From Caprimulgus europaeus (lineage: Eukaryota; Chordata; Aves; Caprimulgiformes; Caprimulgidae): DNA of 64,000 nt. Shown here piece by piece: positions 1 to 14,229 of the stretch. The stretch covers positions 52,399,537-52,463,536 of the forward strand of contig OU015525.1 in the NCBI GenBank assembly GCA_907165065.1, written 5' to 3'. Position 1 is the stretch's first letter, and the number at the start of each line of letters is the position of its first letter. Both the position numbers and the translations under genes were made by a program. The notes under the pieces were generated by a model. It was not told the origin of the DNA. It did not search any database and worked only from the letters and a program-made list of their open reading frames with translations.

Positions 1-3000
1 AAGTTATGAGTGTATTACCTATGAATGTCAACAGCCACAGCAAAATACAACATGAGTTACTGTTACTGCTAGGAATAGAGAGCCTCCTTTTAGGCTTTCA
101 CAAATCGTAGGGAGAGCAAATATGTCCAGCAGGTAAAAAGACAGAAGAGAGCATCCTGGCAGCAGGATGCATGTGGGAAGCACAGTTGAAGAGGAACTAC
201 AAGAACAGACCCTTCTATCCCTGGCTGAGGTCTCACCAGCCTCTGCAGCTCTTCCTGCCACAGAGAAGTACAAGGATGATTTAACTTCTTCCCCATGCTG
301 TGCTTTGCCCCTTGTGCAATATGGTGGGGATCTTCCCAGACATCTCCGTGAGCGCAAGGAAATGCTTCAGTAGCACAAAGCAGGAGCTAAGAGCAAGGGG
401 GCAATGAATAATGATGACTGGATTAGCATTTCTGCAGCTTCTTTGGAAGGCTCCATAATTGCTGCAACTAACTGTAATGAATCAATCCTCGTGACATCCC
501 GATGTGCAGGAGGTGAGTGTCATCCCTTTTTACTGCAGAGCTGAAGGCACATCAATATCCACAGCTGGAGAGAGGCCAGGCAGGGAGCAGCAGTGGTGAG
601 GCACCCAGTGCTCCTTCCTCAGCCCCTGCTCCTGAGGCCACAGCCTACCTGCCACAGAGGCACAGCACATCGGCATGGGGCCAGACTCTCCCACCAACCT
701 GCTCCCCTCTGGCAGAAAAAGGGGCTTCACTCCTGAGAATTTTGCAATTTCAGTCCTTCATTTTAATGGCTTGACTGATCCTCCCCTTCCCTATGGGAAC
801 AAGGCAAGCCAGGCGCTTGTTCCAGGTGCGCACCTCACGCTCCTTTTAGACCTCAGAAACACCAAGCAGCCAAATCATACCTTAGAGTGCTCCTGAACTA
901 TAATTAACCTTAGTGTATCATTTTACGGAAGAGAAAGCTGCTAAATTTGTCTGAATTCAAAATAACTTGGAAGAACAGTGGTAAGATAATGTTTTTAACA
1001 AGCAGCTTGATTAATTAATGGCAGAGGTTATAATCCCATTGTCTTGAGTAGGAGGCTGACATTTTAAATTTCATATATACTTTGTCAGGGGGCAGAAAAA
1101 AACCTCCATAGCTCAGATTCTAAAAGCTACGCTTGCAACTTGAAAACAACTCACTGCAGAATTCAGTACTGAGGACCCAGATGCCAATTGCATAGTATTT
1201 CCAAGGACTTTCAGAGAAACAGTTGACCATCATTTTTCTGTGCCTTATTCCTATTAAAACTCATGCCTTAGGGAAAAAAACCACAGCAACAACAAAAAAC
1301 TGACCCCAAACAAACCAGTATTGATTTTGAGTACAGGGCATACCTCCTCACAGAGCAGGACACCCTCCCAATGGGTATTTCAGGCCTGTACTGGAGGCAG
1401 TGGGTAGCCCAAGGAGCAGAGCAGGGGATTTACATTGATCTTGGTTCTAACCTGGATCAGATCTAACCTTCCTATCCTGGCTGGCTTCAGTGCTGCCCAT
1501 GATAGAAACACTGGGGGAGTAATTGTGAAATTTAAGATAGTATAATAAAAACTATAAGATTAAACTAAAAAGCAAACTTTTACCTGGTTTTGGCTACAAA
1601 AAAAGACTAATTTTACTTTTCCTTTCTAGAAATACAAATATTCTATTTATGAGAAGGGATTATTTTTTTTAAATATTGACAATTGAAAATATAGTAAACC
1701 AGGTTTGCAAATAAACATGAAGAAGTTCTAAAATCAATGTTTTAAGTATTACTTTACATGTCAATTTTATTTCATCCTCTTCTGTAAAAATGTTCCTTAA
1801 AATTATTCTTCCTCTAAGTAGTATTTATTATTGTCTATCACATATATAATTTAAAGGAGGCACATAAAATGAAACACATAATCTGAAAACATTCGAAAGA
1901 TGAAGAATTTCTGCGACATCAATGCCACAGCCCTGTTTTTAAAGAGACAGCTGTTCAGGTGATTCATTGTTTGCATGAACTTCAAATGGAATATTTTATT
2001 ATTCTTTGGGCTGTTACCCTTAAGGGAACTAGTTACATTAAATAACAAGCTACCATTATGTGGACATACTGATTCCATGAATAGGGGAAGGAAATATAGT
2101 CATAACACACAATTTCAATAAAAAATGAGCGCATGTCAATCTTCTGCCGGAGGCAAAACACTTAGGCAGATACTGCAGTCATCACAGAGATATAACGAAT
2201 CTGCTTAACTTCTCCGGCAAAGGGACAATTAGGGCTGATTGATAGGATAAAGCCTTCTTGGCATTCATGCGTCTTTGCACAGGGATCAGCACTCAAGGGC
2301 TGCCTGACCACTGGTTGATGGCAAGGGCACCTCAGCTGCCAGGCTGCAGTTGTGAGCCGCTGTGGCAACTTCTGTCTGGAGAACTGGAGCAAGGAGCAAA
2401 CCCAGTTGCCCAGAAAATCACTCCAGAGATAGCTTGAAGCATGACTGAGTGCAACTAACCACCACGTGTACAGTGGCAGCAATGGAGCACTGAAATGAAA
2501 GCAGGCATAGCCATTTTCCAACGCAAGCTACACAGCAAGAAAGGATGCAGAGAGGAGGATCCAGGAGTGCCAGCAACAGACCAGCTCTGGTCATGACTAG
2601 AAACTGTGGGATAAAAGAACTGCAAAAGACTCACAAGGATGATATTAGCAACAGGACTAGTGGAAAAGGTTTATAATTACATCAACACTGATGAAAATCT
2701 TAGCAGAAGTGTGTGTGGGGATCAGGGCTATAAGAAATGAAAGCAGAGGAGAGTGCTACACACTCATTATTTTCAAAGGTGTGAAATTAAGGAAATAAAA
2801 TAGCAGTGGGGAGGTAGACATATAGAAATACTTGATAGTCAGAAAGTCATTCTGTCACTGTGTGAAGGAATAGTGACTCTAGATGTGGTATTCTTCATGC
2901 AAATCGTGTCTCTTAATGGAGAAAGGATGCTTAACTAAGTATGGGGAACTATTACTTAGGTATGTTAAGGAATCACTTAAAAAAGAAAAAGAGTGAGAAA

Positions 3001-3174
3001 AGAAAAGAAAAAGGGACAACAGAAATAGTGACATAGCGCTGACATTCATTCCAGCCACAGTCAGTCTAACACCTTATTTGAATAAAGCATCATCCACTCC
3101 CTCTCAATTCAAGTTCGTTCATCACAGGTAAACAGTAATTAATTTGTGCTGCAAATAAAATGATTGCTAAGTAA

Positions 3175-3197
3175 GGGGAGGGTGGGGGGCGAGGGGG
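3175..3197 (+). other. Canonical G-quadruplex motif
   Basis: Four G-runs with short loops: GGGG-A-GGG-T-GGGGGG-CGA-GGGGG. It fits the G3+N1-7 rule with loops of 1, 1 and 3 nt and is on the strand opposite to DLGAP1 transcription. Folding is inferred. Confidence 0.75.
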
Positions 3198-5514
3198 AGT
3201 AACAGACAAAGAATTACTGCTCTGATAGAAATGACATTCTACCCAACAGTAAATGACTGAACAACTGCAGTGGCACAGCCTGACTCACCAGCATTTCAAA
3301 CAAGTCTGAGCAACAAAACTCTGCCAAAGCCCTGTTGTCTCACAGCTTTTATAGCCACATGACTGAGATGAGTCCAACAGACTCTGCACAAGTCTGAAAT
3401 CCATGCCTAGACATTTAGATTGGGCTCCATGGACTAGACAGTGCCAATGTTTCTGAGATTTCTAACATCTTTGAAACTTCATGAGGATGGCTGAATGACA
3501 TGTTGTCTACATCCCACTGGAATAAGGAAAAAAGACCTTTTCAAAGTCAGAAATTGTCCTCCCTGAAATTCCAGCTTCTGTAAATATAATTTTTATCACT
3601 GTTACAAACATAAATATTATGAGATTAAGTCATGACTCAGTTGATGTCATCATTGAGACCATTTCACCCAGAGTGGTTGCAAGCTTTCTGCATTATGTAT
3701 GTACCCTTGGTTTTGAGATTTATGCAAAGTTCAGAACCAAATTATTTCTGTATATGTGATAAAAGCGAAGGAAAGGTTTTAAGTTTTGTAAAACAAAGTA
3801 AAAGTAATAAATGAAGCAAGAAACTTATATTATTTTACATTCTAGTACATTTTTCAATTTGTGTTATGCAGACAGTAATAAATATTATTACAAGAGAGAG
3901 TTTTAATAAATGTCTATATGATGCCTATTTTGGTATGATAAAGTAATAAATAATAACTGTGAACATTTTTAGGACTCGCCCAAGGAGGACTGCCTTCCAA
4001 AAGAAATTTTTCAAGGTTTCCTTTCAAGTGGAGAGTAAGGAAGGCTTAGCACAGATTTGCAATAGCAATTGTCAGATATAGAAGAGGAGAGATTTATATA
4101 CTAGTCCTGAAAACTCCTGAGTGTGCCTTCAGCATGGTCCATCACTGTCACAGTGCAGAGCGGCACAGACACAACCTAAGCATGGCTGCCACCCTGACAT
4201 TACTTAAGCAAAGGAAAAGGTTTGGGTGCTCTGGATGCGGCTGCTGGCATTCAGGGATGACAAAACCAGTTACTGCTTTCTGGGGACCCTGGGCTTGCTG
4301 CAGGCAAAGCTGCTGGTCAGTTGGGATGCAAGCTGGTCAGGTAGCACAGCCCTTCTGGAGGGGATCAGGAAATTGCCATGCAACTCAGCTACAGGTGCAG
4401 CCACAGAAATCTCTCACAAGAACTCAGTAGCTTCTGCAAAGGTGATTTCAACAAAAATATTTTTTTCACACCAGCAGATAACACAAGCAGTGACCATATG
4501 ATGGTTCACTATCTTTGTAGTGTACAATGAATAAGAAAGCAGGCACAATGCACGAAAGTCTTTAGGAATTTTCCCTAATTCCTCCCCTCCTGAAAAGATT
4601 TATAACTTCATTAGGAGGAGAGGAGATTTTAAAAAGTCAAGTCTCTGCAGATGAACTGTCATTCACATGTGTCACTGGGAGCAGAGTGGTATTTGATGCT
4701 GCCCTAATTTGACACCTCAGCTACCAGGGACCTTACACTTTCTTTTCTGCCCCTACCCCTAACCCAAGCCCTATAGTGCACTCAAGCCAGAAGAGAATTA
4801 CTAAAATAAGTTGAAAGTTATTGCACCTTAGCAGTAAAACAAACACAAGAAAATACAAGAAATAAATGACTGGGCATCAAAACGACTTAGATATTCATAT
4901 CTTTTATTTTCAAGAGAAAAAACATTACTCACTTTCACATCTCTCTCTCTCACCCTAACATGATGCAAATCAACAGAAGATCCCAAAACACGTCTGCAGA
5001 AACACTGTTTCTCTTATAACTAAAGCAAAACACACTATTTTAACTTTTTCAATTTTTAACCTAAAAGAGCTCTAGTGCTTCAGAGTGAAAGAATATTGCA
5101 CTTCTAGCCGATTGGAACAGAAATTTATTATGAATGATTAACCTAATTATTATTGCCTGTTTGCTTGTCATGTTACATTGGACATTAAGGACTTCAGACT
5201 GAATTTTGTGCAAACGCACATTTCTTTTTATGCCTGTGAATTTTCTGCATGGCAGATTTAATACATCAGCTGAGCTCCCCTTAGCAAACTAAACCAGATA
5301 ACACAAGATCACATACCAAGAGTCAAGCACAGTATGGGTGGCAGCAGTCAGAACATAATTTCAAAGCCCTAGCAATGAAATACCATTTAAAATATATGAA
5401 AAAATTGCACAACACTGCTATGGGTGAGATATCTATATTTACTATTCAACAGCAGGCCTTCAGGAATAATTTGGTCCTGATGAGAATTTTATTTTTATGG
5501 GTTTTTTTCTCTGG

Positions 5515-5690
5515 TTGCCCAGAAAAGTTGTGGCAGCCCCCACCCTGGAAGTGTTCAAGGCCGGGCTGGATAAGGCTTTGAGCAACGTGGTCTAGGGGAA
5601 GGTGTCCCTGCTGATGGCAGGGGGGTTGGAACTAGATGATCTTTAAGGTCCCTTCCAACCCAAACCATTCTATGATTCTATGATTCTATA
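5515..5690 (+). mobile_element. CR1 LINE 3' fragment with octamer tail
   Basis: A plus-strand CR1 tail: TTGCCCAGAAAAGTTGTGG, AAGGCCGGGCTGGATAAGGC, TTGGAACTAGATGATCTTTA, then CCTTCCAACCCAAACC followed by tandem TCTATGAT units, the usual CR1 3' terminal repeat. Only about 175 nt remain. Confidence 0.95.
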
Positions 5691-5764
5691 TTTAAAGAAT
5701 AAGTTAAGAAAAAGAAGTAAGAACAGTGATAGTGGGTATATTCAATAGCCTGAGAAAGACAGAC

Positions 5765-6050
5765 AGAGAATCATAAAAGACAGGTCTGGAGGGGCTGCCA
5801 TTTGGTCCCTCCTCCTACCCTACAGCAGGATCAGCAATACTTAAATTTGTCCTGACAGACATTTTCTACACTTTTCTTGAAAATGTCCAGTGAAGTGATT
5901 TCTCTTGACAATTCACTCCCGTGCTTAACTACCATTAGGAAAATTTTCTTAACATATAGCTTGTGTATGTCCTTGCAGTCTAAGGCAGTATTTCTTCTCC
6001 TGTCCCCACTAGACATTATTAACTTCCTTTCTGAGGCAGCCTTTTAAGTA
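5765..6050 (-). mobile_element. Older, diverged CR1 LINE 3' fragment
   Basis: Starting at AGAATCATAAAAGACAGG the plus strand follows the reverse complement of an old CR1 tail: GCAGGATCAGCAATAC, TTTCTTGAAAATGTCCAGTG, CGTGCTTAACTACCATTAGG, TTCTTCTCCTGTCCCCACTA and GAGGCAGCCTTTTAAG. It is more diverged than the adjacent 5515-5690 copy and in the opposite orientation, so it is a separate, older insertion. Confidence 0.75.
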
Positions 6051-9000
6051 GGTGGGCAGAAGTAGGGCTAAAAATAAACAGGGTCAGTTTTGCACACAAA
6101 CTTGCAGGTTGGCTGTGTAAAAACTATACCCTGAAAGAGATGGCTGAAAACCACATCTTGTTTCAGTGATTATAATTGTGTTTCTTAAAGAAAGCCCTAG
6201 AAATACCCATTTGACCCATAAAGTACAGTGGTAGACTTTGTTTTTTAAAACAGACAATGGGATGGACTTGAATTCACCAAAATAATTTTCTCTAAAATGA
6301 ATAAATGTTTACAAGATTTTACTGAGAGAAGCTAAAGTCCTCACTTTGGTCTGTAGCTATGTCTAACATAAAGTTAAATCTTGCGCAAAGTTGAGCCAGA
6401 TGACTACAGGACAAGGATTTTCATTTCTGCAAGTACGGCAATCATCTAGATGAGGTTGCAGCTTTTCTTTAACAAATTATTACAAAACTTTGCTCCAGTA
6501 TTTACAAAAGATCACACTTTGACTAGGAAAGTTAAAGGTTTTTATTTTTTTCACTGTTGTTTATTCTTATGTGAGTTAATTATAACTGTTTCATTACCTC
6601 AAATTTCAGCAAGCAAAGGTAAAAGTACAAGTGAGTCAACAACTGTAGTAGAGGTCACAGATTACAACAAAATTCTGACTTCTCATCTTAGAGAAACAAG
6701 AAATAACATTATTTATACAAATGTGACAATACTGATGTAACGGGGCATAAGGGCATATGGAGCTAGATGTGGATTGACACAAGAGTTAAGTTTTATGATT
6801 GGATAAGCAACGTCAGCTATCAATGAGACTACTAGCTAGTGTATCTCAGTTTCACTGCAAGATAAAACTGGTGAGGATCATCACAGAAGCAGAGAGGAGG
6901 GGTGCTCATCCTACCCACATACTATGCACTGAACTGTAGGAATGCCCTGTCTCCACAGCAGATTGTAAAGTGAGATGAGTGGGTTAACCTCTGTGCTGTA
7001 AGGCCGTACATACCTCGGTGTGAGGGAACACAAATCCCAGAAGGGACACTGTGAGTGATATTAAGCATTAACTGACCGAACATGCTTTATACGTGTATCG
7101 GTGGAAAGTTGCAACTGTTTGTTAAAAGCTCCAAGCTCTGAATTCCTTCAATAAATCAATATCCTCCACTTCTTAAATATCATGTACACAAACCAGATTT
7201 CAGCTGCCATAAAGAAACCACTGGCTCCAGAGGTATGTCCACCTAATACCTCAAGGAAAAAAAAAAAAAAAAAAATAATTATCTTGCCTTTCAAATTTTC
7301 TCCTGACTTACAAATTATTCACTGAATTTATTTCCTGACACATGAGCCTGAAAAGTGAGAAACCTGTCTAACAGCTTCTCCCTAGCTTTTAGAGAGAAGA
7401 GAGAAGGGATTGCAATAATATCAATAAAAAGCTAAGTAATATATCATGCATGAGTGACTGCAGGCTGGGAAAGTTACTATGTAGGCCAACAATAGTTCCA
7501 GAATACAATTCCTTTGGCTGCAAATCCAAAGCTCATGGATATGCTCCAGTCTCTCATGGGAAATCAAAAAAACTCCCCCTTCAAGCAAACAAACAAAAAC
7601 ACACCTCAAGGAAAATGGAAACAATTCTTTCACTAGCTAAAGGTTTGAAGAAAATGAAAGAGACTGCGACATGAAGCAATGAAACACACTGTCCTGAAAA
7701 CATACTGTAAAAAAATAATAAAAGATTAATCAGACTTATTGCTTTTGTACTAATTAGGAAAGTCATTGTTCCCTAATTGGAAGTTACTCAACAAGAAAGA
7801 AAATTAACAAGCTTTCCTGAATGTGTCTAAAAATATTCACCATAAGGAAGATGAGGTATTGCATCACCTTGTATTTTCCCTCTCCCTTCCTCCTATCCGT
7901 GATCTGAGCCAGTGAAGTTATTTTCATTAATTTTATCAGAATGAGGACACCACCTCCTTTTAAAAAGAAGTATGCTTTTGTTTATATGACACCTTTTCCT
8001 AGGCATATTTTGAAGCATGTCAGAGTAATACAGAAACACCTTAAAGTAAATAGGACCTCATTCCTAAGACCAAGGTGGTTTTCATACCTCTGTGTCAGGC
8101 TACAATTATCCTTACTTTCCTTATCATCTCTCTCAGTACAGACACTTCCCAAGAGCAGCATCTTAGAAAAGCTGAGAAAGTGGGAGAACCATCTCCAGAG
8201 TTTATATCATTCTGTAGCTTTCTGGGAGCTGCATATTTCAGGTTGAGAAGCCATGAAGACATCTACATGCACAAACACATGTTGTATCTCTATAGGAAAA
8301 TCAAAGCTATAATCACCTCCAGCTTTGCACATAACATTTAACAACATCCTTTCCATGCAACATTTAATTTGCTGGTTTTGGACCTTTGCTCATCTTTTCA
8401 CTCACATCAGTCCTAGCATTATGTTTGAAAACAGACATTATGCAATTTCTCTATTAATTCATTCAGTGCAGATGATACACTTTACCTTCCCATCAGTTTA
8501 TATGGATGCGCCCATGTGTACATATCCCCCTTCCTCCTGATCAGCACAAATTACCACCAAATTAAAATTTTGGGGAGCTTTGCAGATTTTAAAACTATTT
8601 TGATCATATCTTCTTTGACTTTTACAAGGATCAGGGGATTTTCTGCCTGAAACATTTTATACTATGTAACAATTGGGTGGTTGGATTTTTTTTACAAGTC
8701 ATCCTAGCAGAGCTGGTCCTGCAACCCTTTCAAGGTTTGGTTTGCAATATAGGTTGACCCTAGCTTTTAGGCTTTTCCTCCAGGAATTGATCAGTTGATC
8801 AGTTCTCAGATAGGTGGAATTCAGGATGTATAAATCAGATCTACCTCTTTCTCCTTGCTTTTGTCACTGTTATTAAGTTCACTATCATATTCTGCCTCTT
8901 AATCGAGCTTGATTGTTTACTGTGATACTATAAGATATTAAGAAAAATGGCACAGAAGTTTTCATAACAATTTTCTCTTCAGGTTCCTATAAACATACAA

Positions 9001-12000
9001 GTAGAAAGTACTCACACTATTTGTATTAGCACATAAAAAATACAAGCCTGGGTGTACACAAATAACATGCACATATTTTGAGATACTATTTTCGGAGTAT
9101 CTCTGATAAAATTTAAAGTTAGGGATTGGTTGGTTTACTCTAAAAGTATCACTTGTCTGTGCAGTAGATCATAGGAAGAGATGTAGCTATGATGGAATTT
9201 ACACAGATTACTTATTTACCATGGGATAAAAAGGAGAAAAGCCTAATGCTTTTTGCTAATATGCTCACATACTCTTTTCATCATTAGTGGTGTAACTTGG
9301 TGCCCATTAAAAAGTATTTGTGGTGTTTATAATCATGTTTCTCCAAGTCACAGCTGACTGGAAAAACATGACGTGTCAATTAAAACATTTTGAAAATAGA
9401 GATTGGTTAAGAAAAAAAAATAATTTCTGTTCTTCTTTCCCTCCTTTTTATAGGAGTTTTACAAATGCATCTCCAAAGTATCAAGATCATTGAGTTTATC
9501 AATATACTGGTGATCAGAGAGTACAACTTGTCTCAGAAGAAAGTTTGTATGATCAAATATGATTCAAAGGAACAATTCTGCAACTATATCTAACACAAAA
9601 TCCATCTAAAATGTTCATGAATGTTTTACCATTAAGTACTGTAATATTTTAGAAAAAATAAAACCAAAGAAGTGCAGAAGATTCAAGTGGCTGAAGACCC
9701 CACAGTGGCAGCAATATTGAGTTAGGAAGCAGAATCTGAACTTGTATTTTAAGCACTGAATATGTGTGCAGTGGAAAGGAGGAAAGAAGTAGAATGAAGT
9801 AGAAAAAATGACAGTAACAAGATCCATCTCTTAGACCTCTTGTCCTCAACAGAGTTTTCCAGTCCCTTCCATATTCCTCATCTTTTAGGTTAGGAAAGTG
9901 CTGCCATCAAGTTATACCTTGTGCTGACTCACCAGCTACTTTGCCCATACTTGAAGAGATTGTAAGGCATGAGTGCAGATCTTTCCGTGCCTTATCCAGC
10001 TACAGATCTTCATAAAGTTTGCTGGAACTCTGTATCTTTCGGACTTCAGTCTCTCTAGCAAACTTGGTTAAAGTTGGTCAATGGACTCAAAAGTTACTAG
10101 GAGGTGGAGGTGACAGGTTGGCATGTGCACAGACAATGTAATTGCATACTTTTTTTCCCAATGAAAACCAGGCTAAACATAACCAAGGTACATATAGATA
10201 GTGAAGGAATATGTCCTGAATCAAGCTCAGCTGTAATAGAAATGTCAGTTATCTGTTACCTGCACCTTTGTTAGAAGTTAGCTAACCAGTTCATTTTCCA
10301 TCTGCTTACAAGTACAAGATAAACTTTTGCCACTTTTCAGGAATGGGCAAGAAAATGTCACTTTTATTCAGCTGGATCAGTTATCTAGACTGTGAAAGTC
10401 TGAACATGGAGAGGATACTGCCAGCAAAGACAGAGAGAAAAAGCTGATTACATCCTGGTAGGATAATGAAAGTGCAGCAGCGGAGGTGTGCATTTCAAGA
10501 TCACAGCAAGCTGTGCTTTATTCACAATGGCACCACAGCATTTGACACATGTGCTGTAACTACATGGAAACCATGGCATGGGAGGAATATTGTAGGAGGG
10601 AGATTGTAAGGTACAGCAAGAAAAAAACCTCAGCAAAGCCAGGAAAATAAATCTGTATCATGTAAGGGAGATATGACAGAGTTGTGCTGTTCAAAAGTTA
10701 GTCCTTATATAAAAAGAAACATTGGTAATAATGAAAATCCTTTCGTAGAAAAGTAGGCGCATGAGCAATGGTAGGTAGGTGGGAAGAACAGCGTGGGTTT
10801 TGAGACCAATATTAGACTTAAGCACTCAGAGAGGAAAAGTCCCACAAGATGAAAAATCCCTTCCAAAACATCAGTGAAAGCAAAAGGGAACATGTTTTTT
10901 AAGTCATTTGCACTGCCAAAGATGATAGTGAAGCCAATTACAGACTGCATACAGAAAACAGAGAGTAGCAGAAAGAAGTGCAGAAGATCCCTGACAATTA
11001 CTAGTGTAGAAATACCACTTTCACAAGGTGCTTTGCTCTTCACTGACAGAAAAATATATAATTAATGGACTGAAATACCACTCAGCTTTAAGGTATTAAT
11101 AATGTCCTGCAAGGTCAGCTAGAAAGTACACTAGTGTCAGTAAAAGGCTGTCTGCTGACTAGAGTGGTTTTTGGCTCATTTCCATAAAGCTCTTATTCAG
11201 GTGCAAATTGAACTCAAGTCAACAGTAAGCCAAGCAAATAACTTGTTATCACACATTACACAATTGCTTGATGACCTATATGCAGTGAGTTAGGGGCCCT
11301 AATTTAATCTCTGGCTGACATGTCAGCAAAACTCTATCACAACTCTCAGAGTAATCAGGGTAGCCCTGGGATGAACAAGCAATGTCATGGTCAAGGTCAA
11401 GTCATGCTACTAAGAAAGTACGAAGTTTGCAAAAAAGACCTAGCTTAACAGAAGACTTCAATTCCCAGAGGAAGCACTTGGCTAGTTTTCACAAGAAAAC
11501 CTCCGAATTATCATGTTCAGCAGAAAGGAATAAAACCAATGCATAATTATGTATTATACAATTTGCCTCTGAAACTGGAAAGGTTTACCAGGAAGAGATA
11601 TTTCTACAAAGTATCATCATAGATTAAAAGAAATAATTCTACTTCATCCCAATTTATGTTGAAAAGTCATTGAAAAAGAAGTTATTTCATATTTTGTCTT
11701 CTTTTTTGTTTTACTACTATGTACCATTTTCCCCTTCTTTCTTCTACCCTGTGATTTATATCCTACTTCTGCATAGCTCCTAAACTTACATGAATTTTAC
11801 AGAGTACAGCTTAAAGTTAAGCACATTCCTAAAAGCTTTCCTGAACAGGAAGGGATTGAAAAACATATATGAAATGAAGTATTTGTACAAGCACTCTGCT
11901 GAATTACAGTGACATCAAAGCTAAACCCAAAAGCTTCTGCTGCCTAGCCCCTCTGATCTAACATTCTTTGTGGGTCAACAGTGACACGCAGAACCTTTTA

Positions 12001-12365
12001 TTTTTAATAATTCCATATTCTTTTGTAAATGTCATATCTACAGAGAACAGAAATGACCAAGAGCAAATACACTCACTGTGATGCATGGTACTTCATCTAT
12101 ATATTTCAAAAATATGGAATGTATGTTTCTAAACACTCAAAAAGAATAAGCTCTGTGCTTGACAGTGTGCTCATGCACAAAGCATGACTTTATAGAGTTT
12201 GTGGTGGTACATAATATTTGTGTTCACCTTGCAGATGTTGCACTAACTGATCTCAGAGGAGGAGTTTTTGCTCAGGAAAGGATGTGGTAAAATCTGTTGG
12301 ATGATGAGAGGAATCACTGGATGCCCTGAGCAAGTACCAGTGAGTTTATGGAAATCCCTACAGAA

Positions 12366-13905
12366 AATCATAGAATCGCCAGGTTGGAAAAGACCTCTGA
12401 GATCATTGAGTCCAATCATACCTGTCCACTACTAAACCATATCTCTGAGCACCCCATCTAGCCATCTTTTGGCCAACTTGGCCATTTCCTCTTGTTCTAT
12501 CACTAGTTACCTGTGAGAAAAGGCACACACCTGCCCTGCTACACCCTCCTTTCAGGTAGTTGTAGACAGAGATAAGGTCTCCCCTCAGCCTCCTTTTCTC
12601 CAGGCTAAACAACCCCAGTTCCCTCAGCCGCTCCTCATAAGACTTGTTCTCCAGCCCCTTCACCAGCTTCATTGCCCTTCTTTGGACACACTCCAGTGCC
12701 TCAATGTCCTTCTTGTAGTCAGTGGCCTAGAACTGAACACAGTATTCAAGGTGCGGCCTCACCAAAGCTGAGTACAGGGGAAGGATTACTTCCCTGGTCC
12801 TGCTGGCCACACAATTTCTGATACAGGCCAGGATGCCATTGGCCTTCTTGGCCACCTGTGCACACTGCTGGCTCATATTCAGCCAGCTGTCATCCAACAC
12901 GCCCAAGTCCTTTTCTGACAGGCAGCTTTCCAGCCACTCCTCCCCAAGCCTATAGTGTTGCATGGGGTTGTTGTGATCCAAGTGCAGGAGCTGGCACTTG
13001 GTCTTGTTGAACCTCATCCAGTTGGTTGCAGCTCATTGATCCAACCTGCCCAGGTGCCTCTGTAGAGCCCTCCTACCCTCAAGCAGATCAACACTTCCAC
13101 CCAGCTTAGTGTCATCTGCAAATTTCGCAATGGTGCACTCAATCCCTTCATCCAGATCATTGATAAAGATGTTAAACAGGACTGGCCCCAACACTGAGCC
13201 CTGAGGAATACCACTTGTGACTGGCCTCCAACTGGATTTGACTCCATTCACTACCACCCTTTGGGCAGGGCCATCCAGTCAGTTTTTAAGCCAGCAGAGA
13301 GTGTGCCTGTCCAGGCCATTGGCAGCCAGTTTCTCAAGCAAAATGTTACGGGAAATGATGACAAAGGCTTTACTACAGTCCAGGTACACCACATCCACAG
13401 CCTTTTTCTTGTCCACTAAGCAGGTAACCTTGTCATAGAAGGAAATAAGGTTAGTCAGGCATGACCTGCCTTTCATAAACCCAGGTTGACTGGGCCTGAT
13501 CACCTGGTTGGCCTGTGTGTGCTGTGTGATAGTGCTCAAGATGATTTGCTCCATCACCTTCTGCGGCACCTAGGTCAGACTGACAGTCCTGTAGTTCCCT
13601 GGATGCTCCCTCTGGCCCTTCTTGTAAATAGGCACAACATTTACCATTCTCCAGTCAAGTGGAACCTCTCCAGTCAGCCAGGACATCTACCAGTTGGTAG
13701 ATGATGGAAAGTGGCTTGGAAACCTCTGCCAGTTTCCTCAGTATCTTGAGGTGAACCCCATCTGGCCCCATAGACTTGTGGATGTCTAGTTGGCTAAGCA
13801 GTTCTCTAACTGTTACCTCTTGGATTGTGGGAGCTTTGTTTGGCTCCCCATCCATGGCTTTTGGATCAGGGGGCTGAGACTGCTTTCTACTTTGAACACT
13901 AATGG
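12366..13905 (-). mobile_element. 5'-truncated CR1 LINE with reverse transcriptase fragments
   Basis: The low-coordinate end reads as the reverse complement of a CR1 3' end (ATCATAGAATCGCCAGGTTG). Minus-strand frames give pieces of the CR1 ORF2 reverse transcriptase in order: KSMGPDGVHLKIL near 13790-13740, QPGFMKGRSCLTNLISFYD near 13490-13430, DVVYLDCSKAF near 13395-13365, [20 protein letters not shown] near 13220-13160, and FADDTKL near 13125-13105, which carries the catalytic DD. The downstream region [16 protein letters not shown] lies near 12770-12727. The frame is broken several times, so it is inactive. Relative to the CR1 at 16.4 kb it lacks about 113 nt between 12470 and 12479. Confidence 0.95.
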
Positions 13906-14002
13906 AAAGACAGAACAGAAGCAATACCTGGCTTACCCTGATAGAAAGTCAGGCAGGCTGCTATGGGGAGCTGCAATAAACATGTTCTTGTCTTCTTCTT
14001 GG

Positions 14003-14038
14003 TGCTCTTGACACCATTCATCACTGGTGTCAAGAGCA
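14003..14038. repeat. Perfect 13-nt inverted repeat
   Basis: TGCTCTTGACACC (14003-14015), a 10-nt loop ATTCATCACT, then GGTGTCAAGAGCA (14026-14038). It lies about 100 nt beyond the 5'-truncated end of the CR1 at 12366-13905. Confidence 0.95.
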
Positions 14039-14204
14039 TGACACTCTTAACAAGGATCAAATACTTTTCTCTAAAATTTATTTCTCAGATAAGGTCTCTG
14101 GTAATAAATGGGGTAGAGGAGGACAAGGAAGGAGAGGAAATTAATGAGGGAATGCAGAAGGAGACTTTTGTTACTAATCACGGATAATAGAAGAGATACA
14201 GCTC

Positions 14205-14229
14205 TTTTTTTTTTTTTTTTTTTTTTTTT
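14205..14229 (+). repeat. Poly-T tract (25 nt)
   Basis: Twenty-five T follow ACAGCTC. No polyadenylation-signal complement or recognisable retrocopy is seen on the high-coordinate side, so it is treated as a simple repeat. Confidence 0.9.

Noticed and set aside
2162..2521. 119-codon minus-strand frame in a GC-richer patch
   Set aside because: No recognisable domain, no family resemblance and no convincing splice context; such lengths occur by chance in this window.
4134..4430. 98-codon plus-strand frame in a GC-richer patch
   Set aside because: Overlaps another open frame in a different phase with no recognisable motif; likely base-composition effect.
14205..14229. Poly-T as the tail of a minus-strand retrocopy
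   Set aside because: No polyadenylation signal complement or open frame is seen on the expected side.
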